A stretch of 45,764 nucleotides of DNA, taken from NCBI GenBank assembly GCA_050732575.1, contig JBOHRF010000012.1:1-45764 (forward strand). Direction: 5' to 3'. Below, in pieces: positions 1 to 7,825 of this stretch (position 1 is its first letter; the number at the start of each line of letters is the position of its first letter). This stretch comes from JBBDWZ01 sp050732575. Its GTDB lineage: Bacteria; Gemmatimonadota; Gemmatimonadetes; Longimicrobiales; RSA9. A model generated the notes under the pieces. The model was not told where the DNA came from. It did no database searches and saw only the letters and a list, made by a program, of their open reading frames with translations. The translations under genes and the position numbers were made by a program.

Positions 1-44
1 GAATTAACCAGAAACTCGTGGACTACCAGGGTGCCTGCTTTAAC

Positions 45-172
45 TCATCGATATCGCGGGCCCACGCGCATCACCACCTCCTCAACCCGATACGCCCGAT
101 ACGCCCGATACGCCCGATACGCCCGTCACGCCCGATACGCCCTATACGCCCGTCACGCCCGTCACGCCCCGT
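45..172. other. Left-edge intergenic segment with tandem repeat
   Basis: No gene of convincing size begins or ends here. Most of it is the 9-bp tandem array listed separately. On the minus strand a purine-rich Shine-Dalgarno-like stretch (positions 72-80) sits directly before an ATG at 69-71, but that frame closes after eight codons at 45-47. It is either a leader-type minigene for something beyond the window edge or chance. Confidence 0.4.
86..166. repeat. 9-bp tandem repeat, nine units
   Basis: There are nine consecutive 9-bp units with plus-strand consensus CCCGATACG. Units 1-4 and 6 are identical. Units 5, 8 and 9 read CCCGTCACG and unit 7 reads CCCTATACG. The array ends six bases beyond the stop codon of the minus-strand sigma54 response regulator. 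There are no spacers, so it is not a CRISPR. The unit length is a multiple of three, but no credible gene reads through it. Confidence 0.95.
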
Positions 173-1531
173 TCAGTCCAGGCCGTACTCGCGGATCTTG
201 TAGAGCAGGGCGCGCGAGCTCAGCTCGAGCAGATCGGCAGCGCGCGTCTTGTTGCCGCCCGTTCTATCCAGCGCTTGCTTGATCAGGCGCTTTTCGAGGA
301 GGGCACCGTGTTTCTTGACGCTTAGTTCATCGTCGGGCAGGTCCGGTCCATCGAGGCTGATGACGGGCGTAGTGACCTGGGGAGGCAGATCGGCAAGGGT
401 GATCTTGAGGCCATCGGCCAGGACCATGGCGCGCTCGATAGTATTCTCCAGCTCGCGCACATTGCCTGGCCACGGGTACTCGAGCAGTGCGCGCATGGCA
501 TCCGGGTCGATGCCCTTGAGATCGAGCTTGAGCTTGCGATTGTACTGCTCGATGAAATGATGCACGAGCAGGGGGATCTCATCGCGCCGCTGGCGCAGCG
601 GGATCAGGTGGATGGGTACGACCGCAATTCGGTAGAACAGGTCGCGGCGGAATGTACCCATGCGAATTTCTTCTTCCAGATCGCGGTTGGTTGCTGACAC
701 CAGTCGCACATCGACTTCGCGCGAGCGTGTGTCACCCAAACGACGGACTTCGCCTTCCTGGAGCACGCGCAACAACTTGACCTGCAGAGTGGTCGGCATC
801 TCCCCGACTTCGTCGAGCAGCAGCGTGCCGCCCGATGCGACTTCAAAGAGTCCGGGTTTCTCGCGGTCTGCACCGGTGAACGCACCGCGCACGTAACCAA
901 ACAACTCGGACTCGAGCAGGTTCTCGGGAATGGCGCCGCAGTTGACGGGCACGAACGCGCCCTTGGTGCGCTCGCTTTCCTCGTGAATCAGGCGGGCCAC
1001 CAGTTCTTTGCCCGTGCCGCTCTCTCCGGTGACCAGGACGGGCGAGCGATGGCGCGCCACTTTGGCCGCCACTTCGAGCGCTTTGGTCATGGCCGGCGAT
1101 TTGGTAATGATCTCGCGATAGCGGCGCGAGATATTGACTTCCTCGCGCAGGCGCGTGACTTCCCGGCGCAACGACTCGCGTTCTTCCGCCTTTTTCAGCG
1201 TGAGCAGAAGTTGGTCGGGGCTGAAGGGCTTGGACAGGTAATCGTAGGCGCCCTTCTTCATGGCCTGAATGGCCAGCTCCATGCTGCCGTAGGCGGTCAT
1301 GACGATGACCATGGCCGGGCCGCTGGCCGCGCGATATCGCTCCAGGAAATCGAGGCCGGGCAGACGCGGCATTTTCACGTCGCAAAGGATGAGATCAGGC
1401 TGCTGTTCCAACGCACGTGTGAGGCCTTCTTCACCGTCGCTGGCAGTGCTGACCTGGTAACCTTCGCCGCTCAGAATGAGCGATACGGTCTGCCGGAGTC
1501 CCGGCTCATCATCGATTATGAGTACGTTCAT
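173..1531 (-). CDS. Sigma54-dependent response regulator, NtrC/AtoC type
   Basis: This is a three-domain bacterial enhancer-binding protein of 452 residues, a normal length for the family. The receiver domain (about 1-115) has the acidic pair D7-D8, phospho-acceptor D51, T79 and K101. The AAA+ domain (about 140-375) has Walker A GESGTGKE at 169-176, the sigma54-contacting GAFTGA loop at 216-221 and Walker B LLLDEV near 237-242. A Fis-type helix-turn-helix lies at about 405-452. All catalytic residues expected for sigma54 activation are present. Its start overlaps the stop of the upstream histidine kinase by four bases (ATGA), so the two are almost certainly a cognate pair. The kinase in turn follows two pilin genes on the same strand. 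Targets are not shown by the sequence; the sigma54-like site ahead of the pilins is the obvious candidate. Confidence 0.95.
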   Translation of the reverse strand: MNVLIIDDEPGLRQTVSLILSGEGYQVSTASDGEEGLTRALEQQPDLILCDVKMPRLPGLDFLERYRAASGPAMVIVMTAYGSMELAIQAMKKGAYDYLSKPFSPDQLLLTLKKAEERESLRREVTRLREEVNISRRYREIITKSPAMTKALEVAAKVARHRSPVLVTGESGTGKELVARLIHEESERTKGAFVPVNCGAIPENLLESELFGYVRGAFTGADREKPGLFEVASGGTLLLDEVGEMPTTLQVKLLRVLQEGEVRRLGDTRSREVDVRLVSATNRDLEEEIRMGTFRRDLFYRIAVVPIHLIPLRQRRDEIPLLVHHFIEQYNRKLKLDLKGIDPDAMRALLEYPWPGNVRELENTIERAMVLADGLKITLADLPPQVTTPVISLDGPDLPDDELSVKKHGALLEKRLIKQALDRTGGNKTRAADLLELSSRALLYKIREYGLD

Positions 1532-2889
1532 GACACCGTAGAATGAACCGCGGCTTCCGCCGGCGGCAACACCAGGTTGAATTGCGCGCCTGTATCCGAA
1601 TTGTTATCGGCCCGAATCACACCACCCATACCTTCGATCAATCGTGCGCAAACGGCCAGGCCCAGGCCGGTTCCGTGACCCGGCTCTTTGGTAGTGACGA
1701 ACGGTTCGAAGATCTGATCGATCAGATCTTTCTGAATGCCCGGTCCATTGTCCGAGACCGTGATCTCCACCACAGGCGCGCCCGGCGGCGCCGGATCGCC
1801 CTGCAACGGCGCAGCCCACAGGCGGCGTCGATGGGAGTAATTCACATGCGGTGGATCGTCCTTGCGGCGCGCCTGCACCTGCACTTTGGGCCGCGCCTGA
1901 CGCAGCGTTGTGCGCACCAGGACGCGCGCCGGACTGGTTCCCGCCCACAAAAGTGCATCGGCTGCATTGATCAACAAATTGACCATTATCTGCTGCAGCT
2001 GGTACGGGTCGCAGGCCACCAGGGGTAAACCTTCGGCCAGCTCGAGATCCAGCTGGACCTCGCTGAACTTGCCCTGCGTGTTCACCAGGTCCACGGTCTC
2101 GCGGATCACGTAGTTCACATCGAGCGGGTGAACTTTTGCTTCCCGTGGCCGCGAGAAATCGAGCAGACCGCGCACAATCCGATCGATGCGGTGCGCTTCG
2201 CGCTCGGCTGCTTCGATCAATTCCTGCTGCTGCCCCTGGGCGCCGCGGCCGATGAGCGACAAGTAACCCAGGATTGCGCCCAGCGGATTACCGACCTCGT
2301 GTGCGATACCGGCAGCCAGACGGCCGGCTGAGGCCAGCTTCTCGGTGCGCACCATGGCATCACGGGCTTCGGTCAACGACTGATTGGTCAGGTCGAGCGA
2401 CCGGATGTTGGCCGACAACTCCGCCTGGTCTGCGATCAAGCGCTCGGCCATCCGATTCAACGCATCCCCCAAGCGCTGGACTTCACGCGTCTCACCATTG
2501 GGCAGGCGCCGCTGCAGATCGCCGCCCGCGATGATCTCAGCCCCCTCGATGAACCGCTCTATGGGATCCAGGATCCGCTGTTGAATCAGCAACCGGCCAA
2601 AGCCGGCAAAAATCGCCACGTCCGCTACCAGCAGCAGCAACACGTACGCAGTCGCCTGCGCCGGGTGCTGGAGGCGGGGCAATAGGAACGTGATGCCCAT
2701 CACGGCAACCAGCAGCGCGCCCGCGAAAACAAAGGCGAAAGCCAGGATCAGCTCACGCCGCAGCGTCGGCAGCACGTTCATCTTGCGGATCGCAATTGCG
2801 AGACCGGAAACACTGCGTTGTGGGAACCCGACAGTCTTTTCAACGGGGGGAATTGCGGAGAAAGATGCGGCACGCGGCGGTGAAAGCAA
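1528..2889 (-). CDS. Membrane sensor histidine kinase (HAMP-HisKA-HATPase)
   Basis: This kinase should phosphorylate the adjoining sigma54 regulator. Counted from the longest start (453 residues), TM1 lies at about 47-70, TM2 at about 79-101 and a HAMP-like linker at 100-155. The H-box HEVGNPLG has phospho-acceptor H197. The N-box NLLINAADA is at 304-312, DNGPGI at 380-385 and GTGLGLAV at 406-413. Only about eight residues separate the two membrane helices, so there is no periplasmic sensor domain and the signal must be read in or under the membrane. A basic, proline-rich insertion of about 45 residues (about 328-372) splits the ATPase domain between the N-box and the G1 box, which is unusual. 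A second ATG at 2781, just before TM1, is an equally plausible start. The gene follows the second pilin by 24 bases. Confidence 0.9.
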   Translation of the reverse strand: MLSPPRAASFSAIPPVEKTVGFPQRSVSGLAIAIRKMNVLPTLRRELILAFAFVFAGALLVAVMGITFLLPRLQHPAQATAYVLLLLVADVAIFAGFGRLLIQQRILDPIERFIEGAEIIAGGDLQRRLPNGETREVQRLGDALNRMAERLIADQAELSANIRSLDLTNQSLTEARDAMVRTEKLASAGRLAAGIAHEVGNPLGAILGYLSLIGRGAQGQQQELIEAAEREAHRIDRIVRGLLDFSRPREAKVHPLDVNYVIRETVDLVNTQGKFSEVQLDLELAEGLPLVACDPYQLQQIMVNLLINAADALLWAGTSPARVLVRTTLRQARPKVQVQARRKDDPPHVNYSHRRRLWAAPLQGDPAPPGAPVVEITVSDNGPGIQKDLIDQIFEPFVTTKEPGHGTGLGLAVCARLIEGMGGVIRADNNSDTGAQFNLVLPPAEAAVHSTVS

Positions 2890-2913
2890 GCGCGCCGCTT
2901 ACGCGGCGACGGC

Positions 2914-3306
2914 TCAGTTGCACTCCATCATACCGGAAAGGACTGCCGGCGGTGCTATACCGGCCGGCGCCGGACCCGTGAAATATGCGCACTGCTCTGT
3001 AGGCGCGAGGCTGGCGTGGTTCGCTATGGCTGCCCAACCCTGGTTCGTGTTCCAGGTTACCGTCAGTGTCACGCCCGACGACGCTGCAAAGTCGGGCAAC
3101 ACGCCGGGCGTACTGGCATAGACAAAGAACCGGTCGTAGTACCTCTCCTGCTGCACCGCCATGGTGCGCAGATCGCTGCGCAACGCGGCCTTGAACGCCC
3201 GCCCCTTTGCGTTCCAGAAGCGATTCACGCCAATGGACGCCAGGATCCCGATGATCACGAGCACAGTCAGCAGCTCGAGTAAGGTGAATCCGCTTCGTCG
3301 CCTCAT
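2914..3306 (-). CDS. Type IV pilin-like protein (second of tandem pair)
   Basis: This is a 130-residue type IV prepilin. The ATG at 3304-3306 is chosen because it gives a short, positively charged leader (MRRRSG) ending in glycine before FTLLELL. The prepilin peptidase would cut after G6, and glutamate is at mature position +5. The hydrophobic N-terminal helix spans about residues 7-30, followed by a small globular domain with two cysteines, C106 and C129, that probably form the C-terminal disulfide loop. It is a divergent paralog of the upstream pilin, sharing the SDLR segment, an aromatic YY region and both cysteines. It lacks the usual proline of the helix (VNRF where the paralog has IPKF). 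It may be a minor pilin or pseudopilin. It lies 92 bases after the first pilin and 24 before the kinase, so co-transcription is likely. Confidence 0.9.
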   Translation of the reverse strand: MRRRSGFTLLELLTVLVIIGILASIGVNRFWNAKGRAFKAALRSDLRTMAVQQERYYDRFFVYASTPGVLPDFAASSGVTLTVTWNTNQGWAAIANHASLAPTEQCAYFTGPAPAGIAPPAVLSGMMECN

Positions 3307-3398
3307 AACCTGGTCTATTCGCAATGGGGGAACCGATAGGGGCAGCGACCAGACAGCGTGTCGCTGCCCCACCGGTCATCAGGAAGCGTGGTACCGGG

Positions 3399-3803
3399 TT
3401 ATTCGCCGGTGCACGTTACGATACCCGGCGTCAACGCCGGTGCGACCGCTGCCACAGACCCGTGGTAAATCGCGCAGGTCTGAGCGGCTGCCAGCGCGGC
3501 GTGTGCTGCCGACGCGCCCCAGCCAACGTTGGTCGCCGATGCGATACCGACTGTCACACCCTGCGAGGGCAGGAAGTCGGGCAAGTCCGTCAGGGCTGCC
3601 GCGTAGCGGTAACCGCTGATCGGGTTCGAATAATAGATCTCCTGCTGCGAACTCAAGTTGCGGAGATCTGACTGCATCGCCTTGAAATAGGCCTTCTCAC
3701 GCGTCTTGCCGAACTTCGGAATCGCAATCGCCGCCAAAATGCCGATGATCACAATTACGATCAGCAACTCGATGAGGGTGAACCCTTCCCTGCGCTTCAG
3801 CAT
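3399..3803 (-). CDS. Type IV major pilin-like protein (PilA-like)
   Basis: This is a 134-residue prepilin. The ATG at 3801-3803 is preceded by a good ribosome site (AAGGAG, about six bases away). It yields the leader MLKRREG followed by FTLIELLIVIVIIGILAAIA, a textbook class III signal with cleavage after G7 and E at +5. The first mature helix carries the conserved IPKF, and C110 and C131 near the C-terminus would bracket a disulfide loop. The compact size resembles major pilins of the PilA/PilE group or major pseudopilins. No assembly ATPase, platform protein or secretin is in the window, so the type IV pilus versus type II secretion choice cannot be settled. A candidate sigma54 promoter lies 48 bases upstream of the start. 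It is followed by a paralogous pilin and a sigma54 two-component pair. Confidence 0.92.
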   Translation of the reverse strand: MLKRREGFTLIELLIVIVIIGILAAIAIPKFGKTREKAYFKAMQSDLRNLSSQQEIYYSNPISGYRYAAALTDLPDFLPSQGVTVGIASATNVGWGASAAHAALAAAQTCAIYHGSVAAVAPALTPGIVTCTGE

Positions 3804-4179
3804 GCCACGCTCCTTACGATTTGTGTTGAACGGATGAGGAGAACCGTTGGGCTCTCTGGGGGGCAAGGACTGTTCCCGAAACCGAACCGAAACCTCCTAA
3901 CTGGTTGCGGGTCACTACCTTCGCCTGATCGATACGGCGCACCGGCACTTTCAAACCGGGCTGTTCAGCCGGGTATTGGCCTCGCAAATTGCCTTTGCCT
4001 CGCGAAACGCCGGGACCGCCAAGAAGGTCGGAATCCCGTGAAAGGCAATCACCCTTCGGCTCGTCCGGACACGCCTCCGCCCCCCGGAATTGTGCTCGTG
4101 CCCGAACGGGTTTTAGCTGCGGCAAGCCGTATTCCGAGCCTGCGCCTGCCTGCCAAAACCTGGCTTACCTACCGCTGGA
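3804..4179 (-). other. 376-bp intergenic region: pilin promoter region
   Basis: This non-coding stretch lies between the end of the glycan operon (4180) and the first pilin (3803), both minus strand. It holds the pilin ribosome site and the sigma54-like element at 3862-3877. The roughly 300 bases upstream of that element have the right size and place for activator-binding sites, but I see no clear palindromic site. No convincing factor-independent terminator for the operon is visible. Confidence 0.5.
3862..3877 (-). promoter_or_regulatory. Candidate sigma54 (-24/-12) promoter of the pilin genes
   Basis: The minus-strand sequence GGGAACAGTCCTTGCC matches the sigma54 pattern TGGCACG-N4-TTGCW. 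It has the invariant GG (3876-3875) and GC (3864-3863) exactly ten bases apart and a full TTGC block. Transcription would start near 3851, giving a 48-base leader before the pilin ATG. Sigma54 control of pilin genes by PilS/PilR-type pairs is established in other bacteria, and two sigma54 activators flank this site. Mismatches at four less conserved positions keep this a candidate. Confidence 0.6.
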
Positions 4180-6207
4180 TCAACGACTTACGGCTTCTTG
4201 AGAGCTGCTTTTGCGGGCCATTACCGGGGGGTTGACGGTGGATACATTTTGCGAATTCGACACCTTTTGCCGCACGATTCGCTCTGTATTGATAGACCAA
4301 TCCTGCAAAGGGTCCGGGCAGCCGGCCAAACCACGCGGCCCATAACACCCATCCAGAATGGCGACCTGGACCTGGCGAAGCGTGGCCGAGGCAACCGTAT
4401 CGCGCGCGTGTGCGCGCGCGAGGGAATCGGTCAGGGCCAGGGCTCCGCTGGTATCCCCGAATCGGGCCTGCGCCCTGGCCAGCATTCCCTGATGGACCCA
4501 CCGGGGGCTTCGGGTGGTGCGCAGCGCTGCCCGCCAGGCGCCGATGGCCCGATCGAATCTGCCCTGCTCCTCATAGGCCCGTGCCTTAATGGCATACAGG
4601 ATGGTCCGGGCGCCATCCAGCCGAAATGCCTCATTGGCCGATTGGATGGCTTCGGCCGGCCGCCCCACGTAGGCGTAAGAGAAGGCCAGGAGCTCGTGGG
4701 TTCGCGGGACCCAGGGGTGCTGGGCCCGTGAGCGCTCGAGCAGCTCAATCGCCCGGTCCCAGTTCCTGCGGGCAATGTTGAAGTTGGCAAACTCGTTCAT
4801 GAGCTGGGAATCGTGTGGCCAGAGCAGGAGGGCCGCTTCCCAGTAATACGCCGCCAGATCCAGGTCCCCGTTGCGCCAGTAGTGCTCGGCCATCAACCAG
4901 GCCACGCGGTAGGATTCGGGGTGGTCTCTCACGATCGAGTTCAGCACGGCAATCGTGTTCTTCCAGGCCGGATTGCGCTCAACCGTACGTACCCCGAAAA
5001 CCAGGACGATCAGGGCCAGGGCAATGCGGGCCCATCGCTGTTTGGCCGCCGGCCAACGCGCCTGGAGCTCCTGCCACCCAACAGCCACGGCCGCGGCCAG
5101 TGCCACGGACGGCAAGTAGAGCGTCCGTTCGGCCACTACAACGCCAATGGGGAAGAACAGATTGGAAACGGTCAGGATGGTGATGAAAAACCAGGCAGCC
5201 GGAAAAGCGGCGAGCGGATTCCAGGGCGCAAGCAACGTAATGGCCACCGTGCCGGCCAGGAGGAACGCGCCCAGCAGCGCCATAGGCGTAAGCGACTCGA
5301 CCGGCAGAATGGTGGCCGGCAGATAGTCCGCGCTGAGGTCCATGGGGAAAAAGAGCAGGCGCACGTATTCGGGCCATGCGCGGAACGCGGTAAGAACTCG
5401 GTTCTGCTCGCGCAGGAAAGGCAGACTGGGCGCCGCATCAACGCCGCTGATGGAGCCCAGTACATCGGCACGTACGGCCAGATACAGGACGGCCGCGGCG
5501 GCCATCACGAAAAAGGGCAGCCAGGATTGGGCCACATACGTGCGCAGCTGCGCGCGCCCCAGGCTCACACGTTTTTGTGTGAGGTCGAGCAAAACCAACA
5601 AGGCGGGAAGCGTGATGGAAGCTTCCTTGACGCACAGCGACAGGAAATAGAGCGCGACGATCATGATGGTGCGGACTGGCCCCGGGCGCAGCTGCTGCGC
5701 CGGGCGCGTGGCATACAACAAACACGCCGCCAACACGCCGGCCGCTGCCAGCAACTCGGCTTGACCTACACCGTTGGCAACCGCTTCCGTGTGCACTGGG
5801 TGCACGGCAAACACGAGTGCACCCACGGCGGCCGGCAACGCGGAAACGAAGGTGCGCACCAACCGGAACACGAGAACCGTGACCAACGCGTGCAGCACCA
5901 CGTTGACCGCGTGATAGATCCACGGTGCACCATCGGCGGCGGCCCATTGCAGCGCATACGCAAAAATGGCGAGCGGCCGGTAGAGTCCCAGCTCAGTGCC
6001 GAACGAAGGCCAGTAGGGCGTACCCCAGATCATGCCCAGATCCCGCAGCTGATGCACGCGCAGGTTGCGCACGATGATCCAGTCGTCATCAAAGGCAAAC
6101 CCGTTCCAGAGCGAGTTGGCGTACACGGCCACAGCGATCAGCGCCAGAGCCAGGATGAGCTTGCGATCAAAAGACCGGTCGCTGGAGACGTGAGCGGCTT
6201 CACTCAT
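4180..6207 (-). CDS. TMTC-like GT-C membrane protein with C-terminal TPRs
   Basis: This is a 675-residue polytopic membrane protein of the TMTC/DUF1736 kind. An acidic DDD (40-42) in the first extracytoplasmic loop matches the catalytic acidic site of GT-C enzymes. The family signature HPVHTEAVANGVGQAELL lies at about 136-153. About ten hydrophobic helices run to about residue 410, with a later ERTLYLPS motif. TPR-like helical repeats fill about 425-620. Eukaryotic TMTC proteins transfer mannose from a dolichyl-phosphate donor to protein Ser/Thr; the substrate of bacterial homologs is not established. The signature arginine found in the neighbouring paralog (VVGRAEL) is glutamine here (GVGQAEL). 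It is the last gene of the glycan operon, and its start overlaps the preceding gene by eight bases. It lies immediately upstream of the pilin cluster. Confidence 0.85.
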   Translation of the reverse strand: MSEAAHVSSDRSFDRKLILALALIAVAVYANSLWNGFAFDDDWIIVRNLRVHQLRDLGMIWGTPYWPSFGTELGLYRPLAIFAYALQWAAADGAPWIYHAVNVVLHALVTVLVFRLVRTFVSALPAAVGALVFAVHPVHTEAVANGVGQAELLAAAGVLAACLLYATRPAQQLRPGPVRTIMIVALYFLSLCVKEASITLPALLVLLDLTQKRVSLGRAQLRTYVAQSWLPFFVMAAAAVLYLAVRADVLGSISGVDAAPSLPFLREQNRVLTAFRAWPEYVRLLFFPMDLSADYLPATILPVESLTPMALLGAFLLAGTVAITLLAPWNPLAAFPAAWFFITILTVSNLFFPIGVVVAERTLYLPSVALAAAVAVGWQELQARWPAAKQRWARIALALIVLVFGVRTVERNPAWKNTIAVLNSIVRDHPESYRVAWLMAEHYWRNGDLDLAAYYWEAALLLWPHDSQLMNEFANFNIARRNWDRAIELLERSRAQHPWVPRTHELLAFSYAYVGRPAEAIQSANEAFRLDGARTILYAIKARAYEEQGRFDRAIGAWRAALRTTRSPRWVHQGMLARAQARFGDTSGALALTDSLARAHARDTVASATLRQVQVAILDGCYGPRGLAGCPDPLQDWSINTERIVRQKVSNSQNVSTVNPPVMARKSSSQEAVSR

Positions 6208-7825
6208 GTGCGGCTTTACCCGGATTCAAAGTGGCAGACATGCGCAGCAGCAACGCGTCGCGCGGGTCAATGCGCAGTCCGGCCGCCAGCGCCTTGCGCG
6301 CGGTGGTGGTATCTCCCAGATCCAGTGCGTTGGAGGCAAGCAAACGTTGCAGCTGCAGGTTGCGCGGCCATTTCTCCGCGCCATAGCCGGCTACGCGCAG
6401 GGCGGCCAGGAGCGCGCGCTGCTGGCTCAGATAGGCAGCTGATTCCACGATCAATCGCTCCCGGTACGGCCACAGACGCACGGCGTGTTGATAGCGTTGA
6501 ATGGCCACCTCGCTCTGGCCATCCCGGCGCGCCATGCGGGCGGCATGCCATTCGGCGCGAAACGATTCGGGACGATCGCGCCGCTGCGCGAGCATGATGC
6601 TGTCGGTAGAATCCCAGTCCGGAATCCTCATCTGAACGCGCACTACGCAGAACAGGAGTACGAGCGCGCAAACCGCAAGCGACCAACGCGGCAACGCGTC
6701 TGCTTCGCGCTGCAGTTGCGCGAGCAGAAGAGCCAGTCCCAATGAAACGGCAACCGAAGGCAAATACAGGGTCCGCTCGGCCAGCATCACGCCGATGGGG
6801 AACAGCAGATTGGCCACCGGCAACAGCGTGATGGGGAGCCAGAGCATGATCAGCGCACCCAGTGCCTGGCCTCGATCGAAGAGCAGCAGTCCACCGAGAG
6901 TCAACGTGGCGGCCATGAACAGACCGAGCAGCACCAGCGGAGTCCAGCCAGCGGCAGGCATCAACACACGCGGCCCGTAATCAGCCAGCAGCTCATTGGG
7001 GTAGAGCAGGAGCCGCACGATGTGCGGCCAGATCTGTAGCGCCGAGCGCAGACGATCACCGGTTGCCTGCGTGACTTCCATGACCGGATCCAGCTGCGCA
7101 GGCGTGGCGCCACCGGCCAACACGGCCCGCAATCCGATGAGCCCGGCCAGCACCACTAGCAGCACACCATAGTCGACCGCGCGCGCGCGCAGCCGCTGGC
7201 GCAACTGGGGAACGGTCCACTTTCCCCGGGCCGCATCAATCAGCAGCAGGATGGCGGGCAGGGTCGCGGCATTTTCTTTACACAACACGGCGGCGGCGTA
7301 CAACAAAGCCACGATGGCCACGCGCAAAGGCCGGTAGCGCGGACGCTCGTGTGCCCAGAGCGCGCAGGCCAGCAGGAACAATGTGGCCGCCATGAGCTCG
7401 GCTCTGCCCACGACATTGGCCACGGCTTCCACATGCACCGGATGCACGGCAAATACCAGGGCGGCCACTAACGCGGGACCGGTCCGAAACCATGCCTTCA
7501 GAAAGACGTACAGTGCCACTGTGGCCAGCGCGTGCCAAATAGCGTTGACCGCATGGAACCAGGCAGCATGGCCGTGCGAGATGGCCCAGTCCAGCGCAAA
7601 GGAGAGGGTGACCAGCGGCCGATAGAGCGCAAAGCCAGGCGACGACCAGTACGGTCGGGTCACTATTTCATGGAACTGGAACTGCGTGACGCGTACATCG
7701 CCCTTCACGATGACAACATCGTCGTAAGCAAAGCCGTTGGTCAGGGCCAGTGCATACACAACCAGTGCAGCCGCGCCCAGCAGGATGAGCGGATGTCGTT
7801 GCCACGCGTCCGGCCGATGACTCAC
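6200..7825 (-). CDS. TMTC-like GT-C membrane protein, tandem paralog
   Basis: This is a polytopic membrane protein paralogous to the next gene downstream. The GTG at 7823-7825 is preferred as start because it overlaps the asnB stop as GTGA. An upstream ATG at 7879 would lie 54 bases inside asnB. From the GTG the protein has 541 residues. The first loop has NGFAYDD with acidic residues at 35-36. The signature HPVHVEAVANVVGRAELM, an LCKENAATLPAILLLID helix and ERTLYLPS follow. The C-terminal soluble part is only about 150 residues and holds one to three TPR-like repeats, fewer than the paralog. Its likely role is transfer of a sugar from a polyprenyl-phosphate donor on the outer face of the inner membrane. 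The acceptor is unknown. Confidence 0.83.
   Translation of the reverse strand: MSHRPDAWQRHPLILLGAAALVVYALALTNGFAYDDVVIVKGDVRVTQFQFHEIVTRPYWSSPGFALYRPLVTLSFALDWAISHGHAAWFHAVNAIWHALATVALYVFLKAWFRTGPALVAALVFAVHPVHVEAVANVVGRAELMAATLFLLACALWAHERPRYRPLRVAIVALLYAAAVLCKENAATLPAILLLIDAARGKWTVPQLRQRLRARAVDYGVLLVVLAGLIGLRAVLAGGATPAQLDPVMEVTQATGDRLRSALQIWPHIVRLLLYPNELLADYGPRVLMPAAGWTPLVLLGLFMAATLTLGGLLLFDRGQALGALIMLWLPITLLPVANLLFPIGVMLAERTLYLPSVAVSLGLALLLAQLQREADALPRWSLAVCALVLLFCVVRVQMRIPDWDSTDSIMLAQRRDRPESFRAEWHAARMARRDGQSEVAIQRYQHAVRLWPYRERLIVESAAYLSQQRALLAALRVAGYGAEKWPRNLQLQRLLASNALDLGDTTTARKALAAGLRIDPRDALLLRMSATLNPGKAAHE

Noticed and set aside
45..71. Minus-strand ATG with a very strong ribosome-site-like sequence
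   Set aside because: The frame closes after eight codons and no continuing frame is visible to the window edge. It could be a leader peptide but cannot be supported.
86..166. Possible CRISPR or coding repeat (an open plus-strand frame reads Ile-Arg-Pro repeats)
   Set aside because: Units are contiguous 9-mers with no spacers. The open frame is a by-product of the nonamer and has no start signal or domain.
4813..6597. Long plus-strand open frame of about 590 codons opposite the TMTC-like genes
   Set aside because: It is antisense to two well-supported membrane proteins, crosses their junction, and has no domain or membrane pattern. It arises from GC-rich codon bias.
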